A stretch of DNA of 64,000 bases from a virus. The position numbers were made by a program, and so were the translations under genes. The DNA lies in IMG/VR virus record IMGVR_UViG_3300028920_000068, positions 1 through 64,000 of that record; one strand, 5' to 3'. Shown in pieces: positions 38,959 through 49,259 of the stretch (its first letter is position 1; the number at the start of each line of letters is the position of its first letter). The notes below the pieces were generated by a model. That model was not told the origin of the DNA, did no database searches, and saw nothing but the letters and a program-made list of their open reading frames with translations.

Positions 38959-41493
38959 TTATCGCCTCTTATATCTTTCGGTTTCATCAATTAAGCTTAA
39001 TTTAGACAAAACCTCATTTTCACTACTAGACCGTTCTCTCATAATATCGAAGAAAGGTAAGGCCCCATAAACTTTATTTGACAATTCAACCACAGTTCTT
39101 TTTTCAGGAACCCGATAAGTAATACCATAACAAATTAAATTATTTGTCTCCGTAGAACTTAAATCGGTTCCGGCAATAGATACTTTAGACAATAAATAAA
39201 TTTCAGTATCTAAACCATCTAACAATAATGTTCCACCATAGACGGGTTTATAAAAAGACTTGATTTGTTCTATATACTGTCTCATTAAAACAGTATCGTC
39301 TATAGAACCCAAAGGACTAATTACTTTTTTAAATTCTGGCCGTTTAATCACCTCTGTCCCACCAAATAAACCCGTATCCTTAATGACTTGTATAGGCTCT
39401 AAACTTCTCTTTGCATACGTTACGGAAAAGGTAAATGTAGTGTTACCCGGATCAGATAAATCTTTTGGTAAAATAGTCCCCGTAGGTAATTGATTCAAAT
39501 CAAAATAAGATAAAATCTTACTCCCGGATACCGAAGACTGAAAATAACTTATAGGTAATTCAATGTTCGTTGTAGATATTACTCCAGAAGATAATTTTGT
39601 AGAAATAGTCACCGATACTTTAGCCGAAGCCCCTTGATCGGACAATAATTTTTCCAAAAAAGGTTCTACTGAAGAAAAAGAAAAATAATAAAATTTAGTA
39701 TAACCATAAATATTAACATCTTTATAATACCAATAAAAACCCGTACCAGCATTTTCAGGATTAACCGGGCCCACAGCCCTATATTTACCAATAGCTGTTC
39801 TTTCCTCTAAACCATAGCTGCCCGTAAGTACAAGCCTACTCCTAGAGCGAGACACATCAGCAATCGGCTCAAATCTTTCAATGGATACCTCTTCCAATTT
39901 ATCGCCTACAGTATATGTTTTTACATTAGAGAGAGAATCCGTAGCTCGCACATTTAATCTACCATGACGGTCTATATAATAGACATACTTTCCAAAAAAT
40001 TTCACAACCCATTCTAATACACCCCGCAAATCTTGATAAATCCATTCAGTTGGCGGAGCCGCATAATTTGGAATATCAACAATAGCGTCAGGTAAACCAC
40101 CAATATTTAAAATCTCTTTTAAAACTCGATCATAAGTTTTAAATGTTCCCGTTTGGCCGGGCTGAGGCGGCTGGTATAAATAATAAGACGGGCTATATAA
40201 TTGATCTAAGAAATAAGATAGATCTCGACATTCATAAACTATTTCTTTAGTCTGCCCCGTTAAACGTCGTCTACGTCCAATTACAAAACCTGTAAAAATA
40301 GGTTGACTATAATTATTTTCATTAAAAATATAGGCATAAATTTTCTCGCTCAACGCCAGTGATGGAACCGCATCATATTCTACGACCTCCACTACAGTCA
40401 TAGAACTTCCTTCCACATCTAAACGAATTTCTTCAATATAAATAGAATCACTCTTAGGAAAAACACCCGAAGCAGTAACCACTCCGCTTCCAGCAGAAAC
40501 TAAACTATTATAATTTGATCCAGTTAAATAAATAGAATCAAATGGAAGCCTAGTATTTCCGTATAAAGTGTTTATTGGGTTTGAGCCTTGAGAAGTGGAA
40601 CCTGATCCGGTTGACCCCGAAGTGCCGCTAAAACCTTCCGTATCCTCTAAATCTGGAAGTTGAGGACTTTCTTCCACCACAGTTTCTTCTGGGTTAGTTA
40701 AAACACCTGTTCTGGGAAATACCCAGACTTTTAAATACATAGGAATAGATCTTGAGTTAGACGTACAAGTATTTAAAGATAAATCATGCGCCGTTTCATT
40801 AAAATTTAATCCGGCATCATCATCTGTTATTCCATCTATTGTCCATGTATTAGTATATTGAAATGGAATATTAGAACCGCCCGGGCCATAAGGTACTAAT
40901 CTTTCATAAGAAGTCTGTTCTTTATTAAAAGACCATAAATCTCCGGTAATTTCTTCACCAGTATGGCTCGTATCTCTATAATAATTATTCAACTCATCTA
41001 AATCAATAATACCTTCGCTAACCAAATCTATACAATTATCACCAATACTATTACAAAATCTTACAGCCAAAATATCATAATCGGCGGCAGGATAAGTGGC
41101 CCTCACTTGAACCATAGTATCTTCCCAATCAATTTCTGGTGTAACATCAGTCAATTGCCAAGCCACCTCACCAGAAACATGAACATAATTCCATGAAAGA
41201 TATGGGCGATAAATAGCCGCAAAAGATCTTCTAAAGAAAAAACCAGAACCATTCTGCCATTTACAGACCTGCCTACTCACAGAAGTACTACCGCCATTAG
41301 TCCAAGCCCCTAAAGATTCTGAAGTCCCGGGTGTGGCTACCGAAGAAACATTAGAAACTAAATCCTCTGGCGAAGTTAATAAAATAGATGTGATAGTTTT
41401 AGATCTCCATCTTAGCGTAGCAATAACAGGATTCGCTAAAAAAGTTCTAAAACCAGAATTTTCTTGTGATAAATCAGTTTTTACTTCAGACAT
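38959..41493 (-). CDS. large tail/baseplate protein
   Basis: An 844-residue structural protein. From about residue 310 it has a signature of tail-tip or hub proteins: LRDVEGSSMTVVEV-like segments, a core around YECRDLSYFLDQLYSPSYYL, and RGVLEWVVKFFGKYVYYIDR then HGRLNVRATD. Residues 285-310 form a Gly/Ser-rich linker (GFSGTSGSTGSGSTSQGS). The C-terminal helix is charged (SSSENEVLSKLSLID). It probably sits at the distal tail downstream of the tape measure gene. The exact homologue is not known to me. Confidence 0.6.
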   Translation of the reverse strand: MSEVKTDLSQENSGFRTFLANPVIATLRWRSKTITSILLTSPEDLVSNVSSVATPGTSESLGAWTNGGSTSVSRQVCKWQNGSGFFFRRSFAAIYRPYLSWNYVHVSGEVAWQLTDVTPEIDWEDTMVQVRATYPAADYDILAVRFCNSIGDNCIDLVSEGIIDLDELNNYYRDTSHTGEEITGDLWSFNKEQTSYERLVPYGPGGSNIPFQYTNTWTIDGITDDDAGLNFNETAHDLSLNTCTSNSRSIPMYLKVWVFPRTGVLTNPEETVVEESPQLPDLEDTEGFSGTSGSTGSGSTSQGSNPINTLYGNTRLPFDSIYLTGSNYNSLVSAGSGVVTASGVFPKSDSIYIEEIRLDVEGSSMTVVEVVEYDAVPSLALSEKIYAYIFNENNYSQPIFTGFVIGRRRRLTGQTKEIVYECRDLSYFLDQLYSPSYYLYQPPQPGQTGTFKTYDRVLKEILNIGGLPDAIVDIPNYAAPPTEWIYQDLRGVLEWVVKFFGKYVYYIDRHGRLNVRATDSLSNVKTYTVGDKLEEVSIERFEPIADVSRSRSRLVLTGSYGLEERTAIGKYRAVGPVNPENAGTGFYWYYKDVNIYGYTKFYYFSFSSVEPFLEKLLSDQGASAKVSVTISTKLSSGVISTTNIELPISYFQSSVSGSKILSYFDLNQLPTGTILPKDLSDPGNTTFTFSVTYAKRSLEPIQVIKDTGLFGGTEVIKRPEFKKVISPLGSIDDTVLMRQYIEQIKSFYKPVYGGTLLLDGLDTEIYLLSKVSIAGTDLSSTETNNLICYGITYRVPEKRTVVELSNKVYGALPFFDIMRERSSSENEVLSKLSLIDETERYKRR

Positions 41494-41501
41494 ATTAATT
41501 C

Positions 41502-44318
41502 CTATTCCGTTGGCCCATCAGGATTAGCTCCCCAATCCTCTGATGAAACCGCTAAATTTAAAGAATCACTTTGATGGATTTCTCCCGATTCCAAAGTTAT
41601 TTCAGCCACAGCCGTTTGATCGACTCCACCAATAGATTCTCTTAATTCAATTTCTTTAACCTGTACTTCAGCACCACCAGAACTATCCGTAACATAGAGC
41701 CTATAAAAAGCATACGCCGTTGCATTTAAAAACGAGTATACTTTAGGCCCATCATCCGTCCAAGATTCCCCACTAACTGTATGTATATCAGTCCAATTAA
41801 CGGCATCATTCGAACCTTGAATTTTAAAATCTTTTGGAGTTCGGTTTACATCTCCAGAATATCTGGAAGTAATAGCTACTTCGACAATTACCCTTCTATC
41901 ACTTTGACCAAATTCATAACGAGTCCAAGCGGGCAATCCAGCAGATCCCCAAAAAGTAGAACCATTATCATCCCAAGCAGCCGAAGCTATGCCACTATCA
42001 GAGATAGTATTATCTCGAGTCACTGCCAATGTACGCCAGATATTATAGACAACTTTCTGATAATCTAAATCAAAACTTATATCCCGACCCGCTACATCAA
42101 AAATTTTAATTTCTATATCTTTATCAGAATCCAAGAGTACCCGAACCTTATTATCTTCAAATAAAGATTTTGCCCCACTATTTACCGCTATAGTATAAGA
42201 GCCAAAATCAGCAGAAGTCGTGTTCATAGAAAAATCTACCGCCCACAGGCGGATTAAATCTGGAAATAAATCAGAATAATCCCCAAAACCCGGGGTATCA
42301 TTTACAATAATCTTCATTACAAAATCACTTAATAAAGTATCAAAACCAAAAATCGCTTTATATTGAGTAGCATAACTATATTCAGCAAAATCAAAATCAG
42401 CTAAAGAATAAGAAGACCCGGCGTATTCAAAAGCCTCTCCATTCCAAAAAAACGTGCCTGCGGCAATATCTATTTCCTTATTTCCAGTATCCAAAGAAAA
42501 AGAATCCAAACCATCTACAACAGGAATATAAACAGTATCTTTTAATACAGCGTCCTCATAAACCTCAATTCTATCCAAAGGAACCACATCATTATAAGTC
42601 ACTTCAGCATATTCACCCCGCCATAATACAGAGGCATCAATTGGATCAGTTAAATACAACAGACTTATATCTTCCTCTATAATTTCATTCTCAATTTGAT
42701 ATTGAATCTTTATATTAACTGTGCCATGAGACTGTCCAGAAAAATCCACTGTGATATTTTGTCCAGACAATCCACTCCAATCAGACCAAGAACTTCCGCT
42801 ATCAAAACTATACCGATAAGCCGTAGGAGAAATGTATACTTTCATATCCTGAGAAGTCGTAGTTACATATCTTGGATACTCAGCCAATGCTGGCGCAACT
42901 TTAGGTTTTAATTTAAAAGAATGATATTTATCTTGATAATCCTGAACTTGAATCTCTAAAGACTGTGCTAAATTAGTCACATAAGGATTAATCTTCAATC
43001 TACTATTTAGAAAAATTCCATCTTCGATAGAATAGGTAGCGTCCGTATATTCCTGATTAATATCTAAAATTTTGGCATAAGCCACTGATTTAATTGGTTG
43101 ATTAAAATCTATAGTCCAATAATCCGCAGTTTCAAATAAGTATTCTTTATTAATACCGAAAAACCAAATATCATTTAAAAGATTAGAATAAAATAACTCT
43201 TCCATTTCAAAAGGAAAAGTCATTAAATACATATTAACTTTTAAATCCTCGGCTCCAGTTGCTACCGACGTTACTTTTATCTGAAAAGTTTCGGTTGGAT
43301 CAAGCATCTGAGTTAAATCAAAATATTTAATTTTCTGATAGTTAGACCCATCCGCAGATACAGTAATAGTATCTTTTAATACCTCATTGGCATAAATTTC
43401 AATAATAGTATTACCAGAAGATCCGGTATCTTTTAAATAAATAGAATAACCTACGGTACACCCAGAAATAGTCATAGGAACACTACTGTCTATGACACCG
43501 GGCTCAGAAAAATAAAAAGGATAATTAATAATATTAGGTAAGAATTTAGATGGTAAAAGAGCTTTCCATTGAAGCTCTGGGGATAACGAAACCGTATTGA
43601 CTGTCTCCCATTGTAAAGCTGGAGTTAAAGTCTGCTCACCAATAGCATACCATTCTAAAGAGGGGTTTTTTTGAAGCCGATCATAACCAAATTCTTGAGT
43701 GGTTGGCGTAAAGTCACTGGTATAACGGGCAACATTACTAACTCTAATTTCATCCATCCAACCATTATAAAACTGAGAGGGAGCCGTAACCTCAGCACCA
43801 ACCATAATCCCATTAGCATGATTAGGCGTACCAATAGATCGACCATCTGTGGTTGAACCTTTAGACACACCATCAATATAGATTGTCCAAGTATTACCAC
43901 TACGAACAAAAGCAATATGCTGCCAAGTACCTGTACTTAAGCCGGAAGAAGTTGTCGCTAAAACAATGGAAGTTGCGCCCCAAATTCGGGCCTCTCCAGA
44001 ACTAATAAAAAACTGCCAAGCACCAGCAGCCGTACTAAACGCCCAAATATTACCATTCGAAGAAATATTATTAGGATGAATAAACGCTTCTATAGTAAAG
44101 TCACTTGTACCAAAGGCAAAATCGGCATGATTATTTAATTTCAAACGAGCATCAGAGCCATTAAATAAACCAGAGGCCCCCTGAAACTTATATTGTGCTG
44201 TATCAATCTGTACCGCACCCTGAGCAACCACAGTCCTACCGTAATTAGAGGCATCTGGAAAAGACGTAGAACCGTCCAAACCATTATTATGTAATAATAC
44301 TAAGGTATTATTATCCAT
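41502..44318 (-). CDS. tail adhesin with LamG and discoidin (F5/8C) domains
   Basis: A 938-residue structural protein. Residues 1-215 form a LamG/concanavalin jelly-roll (LVLLHNNGLDGSTSFPDAS, FGTSDFTIEAFIHP, YNGWMDEIRVSNVARYTSDF). The middle is a series of beta-sandwich repeats. At about 770-905 a discoidin/F5/8C fold appears (DNTISDSGIASAAWDDNGST, KDFKIQGSNDAVNWTDIH, AYAFYRLYVTDS). Both ends are carbohydrate- or surface-binding folds, so it is likely a host-recognition protein. GAAAGG precedes the ATG. Confidence 0.75.
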   Translation of the reverse strand: MDNNTLVLLHNNGLDGSTSFPDASNYGRTVVAQGAVQIDTAQYKFQGASGLFNGSDARLKLNNHADFAFGTSDFTIEAFIHPNNISSNGNIWAFSTAAGAWQFFISSGEARIWGATSIVLATTSSGLSTGTWQHIAFVRSGNTWTIYIDGVSKGSTTDGRSIGTPNHANGIMVGAEVTAPSQFYNGWMDEIRVSNVARYTSDFTPTTQEFGYDRLQKNPSLEWYAIGEQTLTPALQWETVNTVSLSPELQWKALLPSKFLPNIINYPFYFSEPGVIDSSVPMTISGCTVGYSIYLKDTGSSGNTIIEIYANEVLKDTITVSADGSNYQKIKYFDLTQMLDPTETFQIKVTSVATGAEDLKVNMYLMTFPFEMEELFYSNLLNDIWFFGINKEYLFETADYWTIDFNQPIKSVAYAKILDINQEYTDATYSIEDGIFLNSRLKINPYVTNLAQSLEIQVQDYQDKYHSFKLKPKVAPALAEYPRYVTTTSQDMKVYISPTAYRYSFDSGSSWSDWSGLSGQNITVDFSGQSHGTVNIKIQYQIENEIIEEDISLLYLTDPIDASVLWRGEYAEVTYNDVVPLDRIEVYEDAVLKDTVYIPVVDGLDSFSLDTGNKEIDIAAGTFFWNGEAFEYAGSSYSLADFDFAEYSYATQYKAIFGFDTLLSDFVMKIIVNDTPGFGDYSDLFPDLIRLWAVDFSMNTTSADFGSYTIAVNSGAKSLFEDNKVRVLLDSDKDIEIKIFDVAGRDISFDLDYQKVVYNIWRTLAVTRDNTISDSGIASAAWDDNGSTFWGSAGLPAWTRYEFGQSDRRVIVEVAITSRYSGDVNRTPKDFKIQGSNDAVNWTDIHTVSGESWTDDGPKVYSFLNATAYAFYRLYVTDSSGGAEVQVKEIELRESIGGVDQTAVAEITLESGEIHQSDSLNLAVSSEDWGANPDGPTE

Positions 44319-44330
44319 TAATCACCTTTC

Positions 44331-44717
44331 TTATAAAGACTTCACAAACTTAAACAAAAAACTGTTTGATTTCTGATCCTCTCCCGACGGAGTAAAACTT
44401 TCAAGATAACAATCCGCCAAAGTCATTGTACCATTTTCATCAGATATTTTCAAATCGCCTTTTTCAGCCAAAGTAAATTGAGTATTCAAATTATAAAAAA
44501 ATTGTTCCAGAGCAAATCTACTATCTTTAGCAACAAAAGCATTAACTGTAATGATCCAATAACCGCCACCTAAATCATCCGTACTTCTAATCTTTACACC
44601 TGTAGCTTCTGGAATAATCCTTACTTCATTATTCCCTTGATATTCAAAATTAACATAAGCATAATCGCCCACATCAATATCTTTCCATTTAACCCTTTTA
44701 GTTGCGCCAACCGACAT
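44331..44717 (-). CDS. tail structural protein
   Basis: A 128-residue protein, beta-rich with one helix (RFALEQFFYNLNTQFTLA). VKWKDIDVGDYAYVNFEYQG at the front and DGTMTLADCYLESFTPSG-like segments at the back resemble distal tail or tube-associated proteins. It lies directly downstream of the tape measure gene, where distal tail proteins are usually found. Assignment by position and fold type only. Confidence 0.55.
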   Translation of the reverse strand: MSVGATKRVKWKDIDVGDYAYVNFEYQGNNEVRIIPEATGVKIRSTDDLGGGYWIITVNAFVAKDSRFALEQFFYNLNTQFTLAEKGDLKISDENGTMTLADCYLESFTPSGEDQKSNSFLFKFVKSL

Positions 44718-44732
44718 AATAATAATCCTTTA

Positions 44733-47039
44733 TTATTTTAAAGCCTTTGTATTCATCTGATAAGCCCTTCGAACAGCGGCCTCAGAATTTCTCAAAGCTT
44801 TTTCAGATTTTTGATTACTCATTTCTGTTGCTTTTAAAAAGTTATTGGAAGCTCGTTCTACATCTGTAAAAATCTGAGTCATATCTGTCCCACCTTTTTC
44901 TAAAGCAGAAAAATCAACCTCTTGCATACCAGAACCAAAATCCACAAAAGCTTTACCCATTTTTTCTACTTTATCTTTGGTTGGGCTCTCAGTACCTAAA
45001 AGCTTATCTAAAAATTTACCAAAAATTCCCCCAGTTTCTACAGGTTTCGTTACTTCTGTCGGGGTTCTACCCTCTAATCTTTCGGCCACATTTTCAAAAT
45101 TTTGTGCTGTAGGTAACGGAATACTCATACCCAAACCTAAAGGAATTTTTTTAGGTACGCCAAGATTTTTAAACAAATCCGCTACTGCTCTTAAAATAGA
45201 GGGAAGTTCCTTAATAATACCGGAAATCATAGCCTTAACCATAGCCCCGCCAACTAAAACCCCAATATTTTCCCACATTTTCGATTTAGCCCTAAAAACC
45301 GCCTCTAAAGCATCCGCAAAAATCTGAGCCAAAAATGTAAATGCCGGAGACAATTCTCTTAAAGCCGCACCTAAAGGCTCAACCAAAGCAGAAGCCAAAG
45401 ATTTAATTAATGCCCGAAGTTTTTCTCCGACTGTTCCTTCAACTTCTTCTAAATTAACCTTAAGTTGACCCTTCTCTCCCGTTTCAAAGAAAGGAATAAT
45501 TGCGGATTTACCCGGAGTAAACACATCTTTAATCGCATCAGAAAAAGCATAACCCCAAACCTCTAACATACTCAAAATAGGACGAATTAATTCTACTACA
45601 CCCATAAAAATTCTTTTAAAAGAATCTTTATTAGCTTTTATAGAACCAAAAATACTATCCAACACAGTCTGCACTGGCGCAATTAAAGGCTGAACCGCCT
45701 CAAACAGTCCATCTGCAATCTCGCCTAAAATTGCCATAGCCGTATTTTTAATTTTCATCCAGCCAACTAATACAGTCTCTAAAAATCTCGAATACATATC
45801 CGTAGTAATACTCTGACCCCTTTCTGAAGCCTGAATATAACCCTCAATAGAGCGTTTAAATTTATCAAACTTATCTACGTCTTTTAAAAGACGCATAATA
45901 GCCTCACCACCACGAATACCAAAAGCTCTACCAATAACCTCCGCCGGGGCCCTTTCCCCTATTTCTCTTAAAATTTCTGAAAATGGCTTTAATTTACCAC
46001 CAGCTAAAGTAAACTGACGATAAACATTATCCACACCCTCTTCTAGAGTACCTAAAGTTCCATTCACATCATCTAACTGCTCTTGTAAATTTTCAAATTC
46101 TTTTGTCCCTTCTTGTCCGGCAATAACCATTTCAAATTGACGATTTTTTAATCGGTTTAATTCCTCTTCGGAATCAGCCATAGCCCTCTGACCTTTCATC
46201 AGAGTATCTAAAAATTTCTGTGATTCCGCATTAGCCCGGAATAAATTGACTCCATATTTAGTAAAAGCCGCCGTAGTTTTAGCTGTACCACCAAGTAATT
46301 TTTGAAAAGCCGCTCTTAATCGAGTCCCCGCCTTTTGTGACTGAATACCCGCATCATTCATAGTCATTAATGCTGCCGTCGTATCAACAATAGTTTCTCT
46401 GGTTTCACCAAAAGCCGTAGCCGCAACAGAAGCCACTCTTTTCAAACCAGCAAATAAACCAGAAAGACTCACATTAGATTCTGTAACCGCCGTAGTTAAA
46501 GCATCAGCAAATACTGGAATTTCAGAAAGCTCCACACCAAAAGCCCGAGTAGTACCAATCAAATCATTTAGTGTAGTCTGAAACTCTTCACCATGAGCGG
46601 TAGCTAACTGCATAGCTGTTCCGGTAATTGTTAAAGACTCCTGTAACTGTAACCCAGAACGTGCCGCCGTAATCATACCTTCCTGAATTTGCCTAGCCGT
46701 AAATCCAATCTGAGTGGACAAATCTCTGGACATAGTAAGAGCCTGTTCAAAAACAGAGGTAAATCCTATGCCACCTTTAGTAATAATTGCAGCGGTCTCA
46801 GTTGCCTTTAAACGAAGCTGTAAAAATTCCGTCCCAAGTTTTCTAATAGTCGCCTGTAAATTTGTAATAATCTGCACACCGCTACGCAAAGCGGCAAAGA
46901 AACCAGCAACAACACCTGTACGAAAGACCGCCCGTAAAGAAGACCTTAAAAGATTAAACCTTCTACTCAGAGAACCGACAGCCCGTTGTACTTGCTGTAA
47001 TCCAATACGAATTCTTATATTTAATTTTTTCTCAGCCAT
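44733..47039 (-). CDS. tail tape measure protein
   Basis: A 768-residue, mostly helical protein. The region FEQALTMSRDLSTQIGFTAR through GLKRVASVAATAFGETRETI is typical of the TP901-family tape measure core (residues about 95-275). Hydrophobic segments in the middle and a charged C-terminus follow. It sets tail length, about 115 nm by the usual 1.5 angstrom per residue rule. Two small chaperone-like genes precede it. Confidence 0.88.
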   Translation of the reverse strand: MAEKKLNIRIRIGLQQVQRAVGSLSRRFNLLRSSLRAVFRTGVVAGFFAALRSGVQIITNLQATIRKLGTEFLQLRLKATETAAIITKGGIGFTSVFEQALTMSRDLSTQIGFTARQIQEGMITAARSGLQLQESLTITGTAMQLATAHGEEFQTTLNDLIGTTRAFGVELSEIPVFADALTTAVTESNVSLSGLFAGLKRVASVAATAFGETRETIVDTTAALMTMNDAGIQSQKAGTRLRAAFQKLLGGTAKTTAAFTKYGVNLFRANAESQKFLDTLMKGQRAMADSEEELNRLKNRQFEMVIAGQEGTKEFENLQEQLDDVNGTLGTLEEGVDNVYRQFTLAGGKLKPFSEILREIGERAPAEVIGRAFGIRGGEAIMRLLKDVDKFDKFKRSIEGYIQASERGQSITTDMYSRFLETVLVGWMKIKNTAMAILGEIADGLFEAVQPLIAPVQTVLDSIFGSIKANKDSFKRIFMGVVELIRPILSMLEVWGYAFSDAIKDVFTPGKSAIIPFFETGEKGQLKVNLEEVEGTVGEKLRALIKSLASALVEPLGAALRELSPAFTFLAQIFADALEAVFRAKSKMWENIGVLVGGAMVKAMISGIIKELPSILRAVADLFKNLGVPKKIPLGLGMSIPLPTAQNFENVAERLEGRTPTEVTKPVETGGIFGKFLDKLLGTESPTKDKVEKMGKAFVDFGSGMQEVDFSALEKGGTDMTQIFTDVERASNNFLKATEMSNQKSEKALRNSEAAVRRAYQMNTKALK

Positions 47040-47047
47040 AGTTATCC

Positions 47048-47446
47048 TTAAAACTTAACGTCTTTACCCGAAGCCCACTGATCTTCGAATTTTTTACTTA
47101 AGGTTTTATATTCCTCAGCACTTAAATTTTTCTTCCCTTTAGTCCTAACCTTCATCCACATTGATTTAATTTGACCTTTCCAAGCTGCTTTATCAACTTC
47201 TGGAGTAGACCCTTCGGTATCAGTAAAAATTTTATCGAGCCTATCTAACTTACCAGCAAAACCAGCGGCACAAGCCGCACCAATTAATTTCGTCCAAAGC
47301 TTTGCATAAGTGCCTTTTCTATGGCGAATGGCGTTTAATAAACCAATAACCACATCACTGGGTAAACTTAAACAATACTCTAAACTCCAGCCATACTCAG
47401 AAGCCAATACATCTACAATGGAAAATAATTTTTTATTATCTGTCAC
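47048..47446 (-). CDS. putative tail assembly chaperone (second gene)
   Basis: A 132-residue helical protein with a GTG start and a GGAG site seven bases away. DVLASEYGWSLEYCLSLPSD and VVIGLLNAIRHRKGTY match the short C-terminal part of tail chaperone pairs, which are often made by frameshift. Here both genes have separate start sites and an 11-base gap, so no frameshift is needed. It stands just before the tape measure gene. Confidence 0.62.
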   Translation of the reverse strand: MTDNKKLFSIVDVLASEYGWSLEYCLSLPSDVVIGLLNAIRHRKGTYAKLWTKLIGAACAAGFAGKLDRLDKIFTDTEGSTPEVDKAAWKGQIKSMWMKVRTKGKKNLSAEEYKTLSKKFEDQWASGKDVKF

Positions 47447-47457
47447 TTTGATCTCCT

Positions 47458-47769
47458 TTAACGAGTCAAACCAACCACCGTACCAACTGCCGTCTGAATG
47501 ATTTTAGTACAAGCTTCGACTGTTAAAACCTTTTTCAATTCAGTCTTTTTAATATCATTATCTTCTCGTACTAATTCATAAACAACATCCACAAAAAGAT
47601 CCACCTGCTGCTTCAAAGAAGTTTTTTCAGAAATCTTCTCTAATTTCTGAATTTTAGATTCTAATTGAGCGATTGTTTCCAAACTGGCGGGATAAACCTT
47701 AAGGGTCACACCATTACGAACCTCATATTCCGTCGGTTGTGATAAAACTACTTTAGTATTCTCAGACAT
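47458..47769 (-). CDS. putative tail assembly chaperone (first gene)
   Basis: A 103-residue protein: a short beta front (YEVRNGVTLKVYPASLET) then helices with IQKLEKISEKTSLKQQVDLF. Length, position before the tape measure gene and pairing with the following small gene fit the first tail assembly chaperone. A GGAGG site precedes the ATG. Confidence 0.6.
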   Translation of the reverse strand: MSENTKVVLSQPTEYEVRNGVTLKVYPASLETIAQLESKIQKLEKISEKTSLKQQVDLFVDVVYELVREDNDIKKTELKKVLTVEACTKIIQTAVGTVVGLTR

Positions 47770-47807
47770 TGTTCTTCCTCCTTTTTGTTAGGTCACTTTA
47801 CCCAGAT

Positions 47808-48236
47808 TTATGAACTCTCATCTAAAATATAAGAATATCGAATCAAAAAATAATATTCATTTGTTTTTTCATCTATTAAGGCTCCTCGAGTAGGCGAGTC
47901 TGAACGAGTTAAATTTAAAATTTTCCATGAAGCCGTACTTAAATTAACCTCAGATTTGTTAATTAAATCATCTACTCGACCAACAATATCCATTAAAACA
48001 GAATAAGAGTTAGCCTCCCGTCGATTCACACATACTTCAATATCAAAATCATCCATCTGTCCAGCCGCATAATTCAAATCTTCTCCCGGACTACACTCAA
48101 TAATAACAGATTTAGCTGGACGATTATCTGGCTCATTTAATCCTCTAGCATAAATATTCCGTGCACTACCCAAAAGATTAACTAAAGTAGTATCACTTTT
48201 CAAATAAGCTATGACCCGTTGACCGATTACCTTCAT
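47808..48236 (-). CDS. tail terminator/completion-like protein
   Basis: A 142-residue protein. An N-terminal helix IGQRVIAYLKSDTTLVNLLG is followed by beta strands (SVIIECSPGEDLNYAAGQMD) and a C-terminal helix plus strand (YYFLIRYSYILDE). This is the usual topology of tail terminators (lambda gpU type), which cap the tail and join it to the head. It sits between connector and chaperone genes as expected. Confidence 0.62.
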   Translation of the reverse strand: MKVIGQRVIAYLKSDTTLVNLLGSARNIYARGLNEPDNRPAKSVIIECSPGEDLNYAAGQMDDFDIEVCVNRREANSYSVLMDIVGRVDDLINKSEVNLSTASWKILNLTRSDSPTRGALIDEKTNEYYFLIRYSYILDESS

Positions 48237-48238
48237 TA

Positions 48239-48769
48239 TTACCTCGCAAATAAAACTGTTCTACCAATATCTTCCAAAATTTTTGACTCATTTCTGGAAT
48301 AATATTGCTTTAAACTTTTAAAAGATTTTTCTGTATATCTACGACCTTTATATTTACCCCGAGTAACTTGAGTAAAAACAAAATAACCTCTATGGGGTAC
48401 GCCTACTGTCAACCGTTTTGCTTTTTTCCAATGCTCTGATGGAAACGTCATTCTAGGTTGACCATAAATTTTAAAACGTCTTCGAATACCATATTCAGCG
48501 GCGAACTGATATTTAATATCCGACGGTACAAAAACCATACCCTCAATATATTTATTAGTCAAAGTATACTGAGAAGAAATACTCGAAGATAATTTTCCAG
48601 TAGATCTAATACTTTTAGATTTAGAAAACTGTTTCATCTTACGTTCAGTAAAACGAGTCATTTTTCTAACCCATCGAGCACTTCTAGTTCCAACCTTTCG
48701 AGGAACGGCAGCAAGGCTCGTAATATAATGAGCTAAATCTGTATCATCTACCATAAAATCCCGAGCCAT
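48239..48769 (-). CDS. HK97 gp10-like head-tail connector/tail completion protein
   Basis: A 176-residue basic protein with RSARWVRKMTRFTERKMKQF, then STGKLSSSISSQYTL, then PSDIKYQFAAEYGIRRRF, which follows the gp10-like pattern (helix, Gly-rich loop, beta, Tyr-rich). It would help join head and tail. It overlaps neither neighbour but leaves only one or two bases on each side. Confidence 0.62.
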   Translation of the reverse strand: MARDFMVDDTDLAHYITSLAAVPRKVGTRSARWVRKMTRFTERKMKQFSKSKSIRSTGKLSSSISSQYTLTNKYIEGMVFVPSDIKYQFAAEYGIRRRFKIYGQPRMTFPSEHWKKAKRLTVGVPHRGYFVFTQVTRGKYKGRRYTEKSFKSLKQYYSRNESKILEDIGRTVLFAR

Positions 48770-48770
48770 A

Positions 48771-49115
48771 TTAATTCTCCAAATTTACTACTAATAATTC
48801 ATAATGATGGCTTTGTCCCGCCGCATCATCTACGGCCACCACTCGATATTTTTTACTTTCAAATTCTAAAATATCGTCCTCTTGAATATCAGCCGTAGGT
48901 TTCATAAAAACCATAAGTCGAGTATATAATTTCTCACCTTTTCTGGTAAACTCAATGCTCTCATCATTCTGTTGAAATAAACAAGGTTCGGCACTGGTGA
49001 CTAAAGCAATTGTCTCATCCGACGCACCCCATTCATCTACCGAAGAGGTATCTAAATTTCTACGATAAATATCACAAGTCTGCGTTAATAAATTATTAAA
49101 AATAGGATCAGACAT
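48771..49115 (-). CDS. head closure (head-tail joining) protein
   Basis: About 114 residues: LLTQTCDIYRRNLDTSSVDE then WGASDETIALVTSAEPCLFQ and DDILEFESKKYRVVAVDDAA have the beta-barrel pattern of gp16/SPP1-type head closure or HK97 gp9-like proteins. The ATG at 49115 forms a TAATG overlap with the upstream zinc-ribbon gene and has GGGGAG seven bases before it, which is why I prefer it to the ATG five codons earlier. Confidence 0.62.
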   Translation of the reverse strand: MSDPIFNNLLTQTCDIYRRNLDTSSVDEWGASDETIALVTSAEPCLFQQNDESIEFTRKGEKLYTRLMVFMKPTADIQEDDILEFESKKYRVVAVDDAAGQSHHYELLVVNLEN

Positions 49116-49249
49116 TAATCCGCTCCCCATTCTTCGTTACAAGCCTTACAAATATATTTATAACCCGTTTTTGTAGGAACCACATAAACCTTGCGTTTAC
49201 CACATTTAGGGCATTTCTTATCCTGTATATAATTACCTTCTTTAGCCAT
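49115..49249 (-). CDS. 44-residue zinc-ribbon protein
   Basis: A tiny but clear zinc ribbon: KKCPKCGKRKVYVVPTKTGY then ICKACNEEW, with two CxxC pairs 19 residues apart. The stop overlaps the next ATG. It lies inside the head-tail connector genes, where such a protein is not usual. Function unknown. Confidence 0.68.
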   Translation of the reverse strand: MAKEGNYIQDKKCPKCGKRKVYVVPTKTGYKYICKACNEEWGAD

Positions 49250-49259
49250 AAATTAATCC

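Noticed and set aside
47446-47458. Programmed frameshift between the two tail chaperone genes
   Set aside because: The second gene has its own GTG start and GGAG site after an 11-base gap, and no slippery heptamer is evident at the junction.
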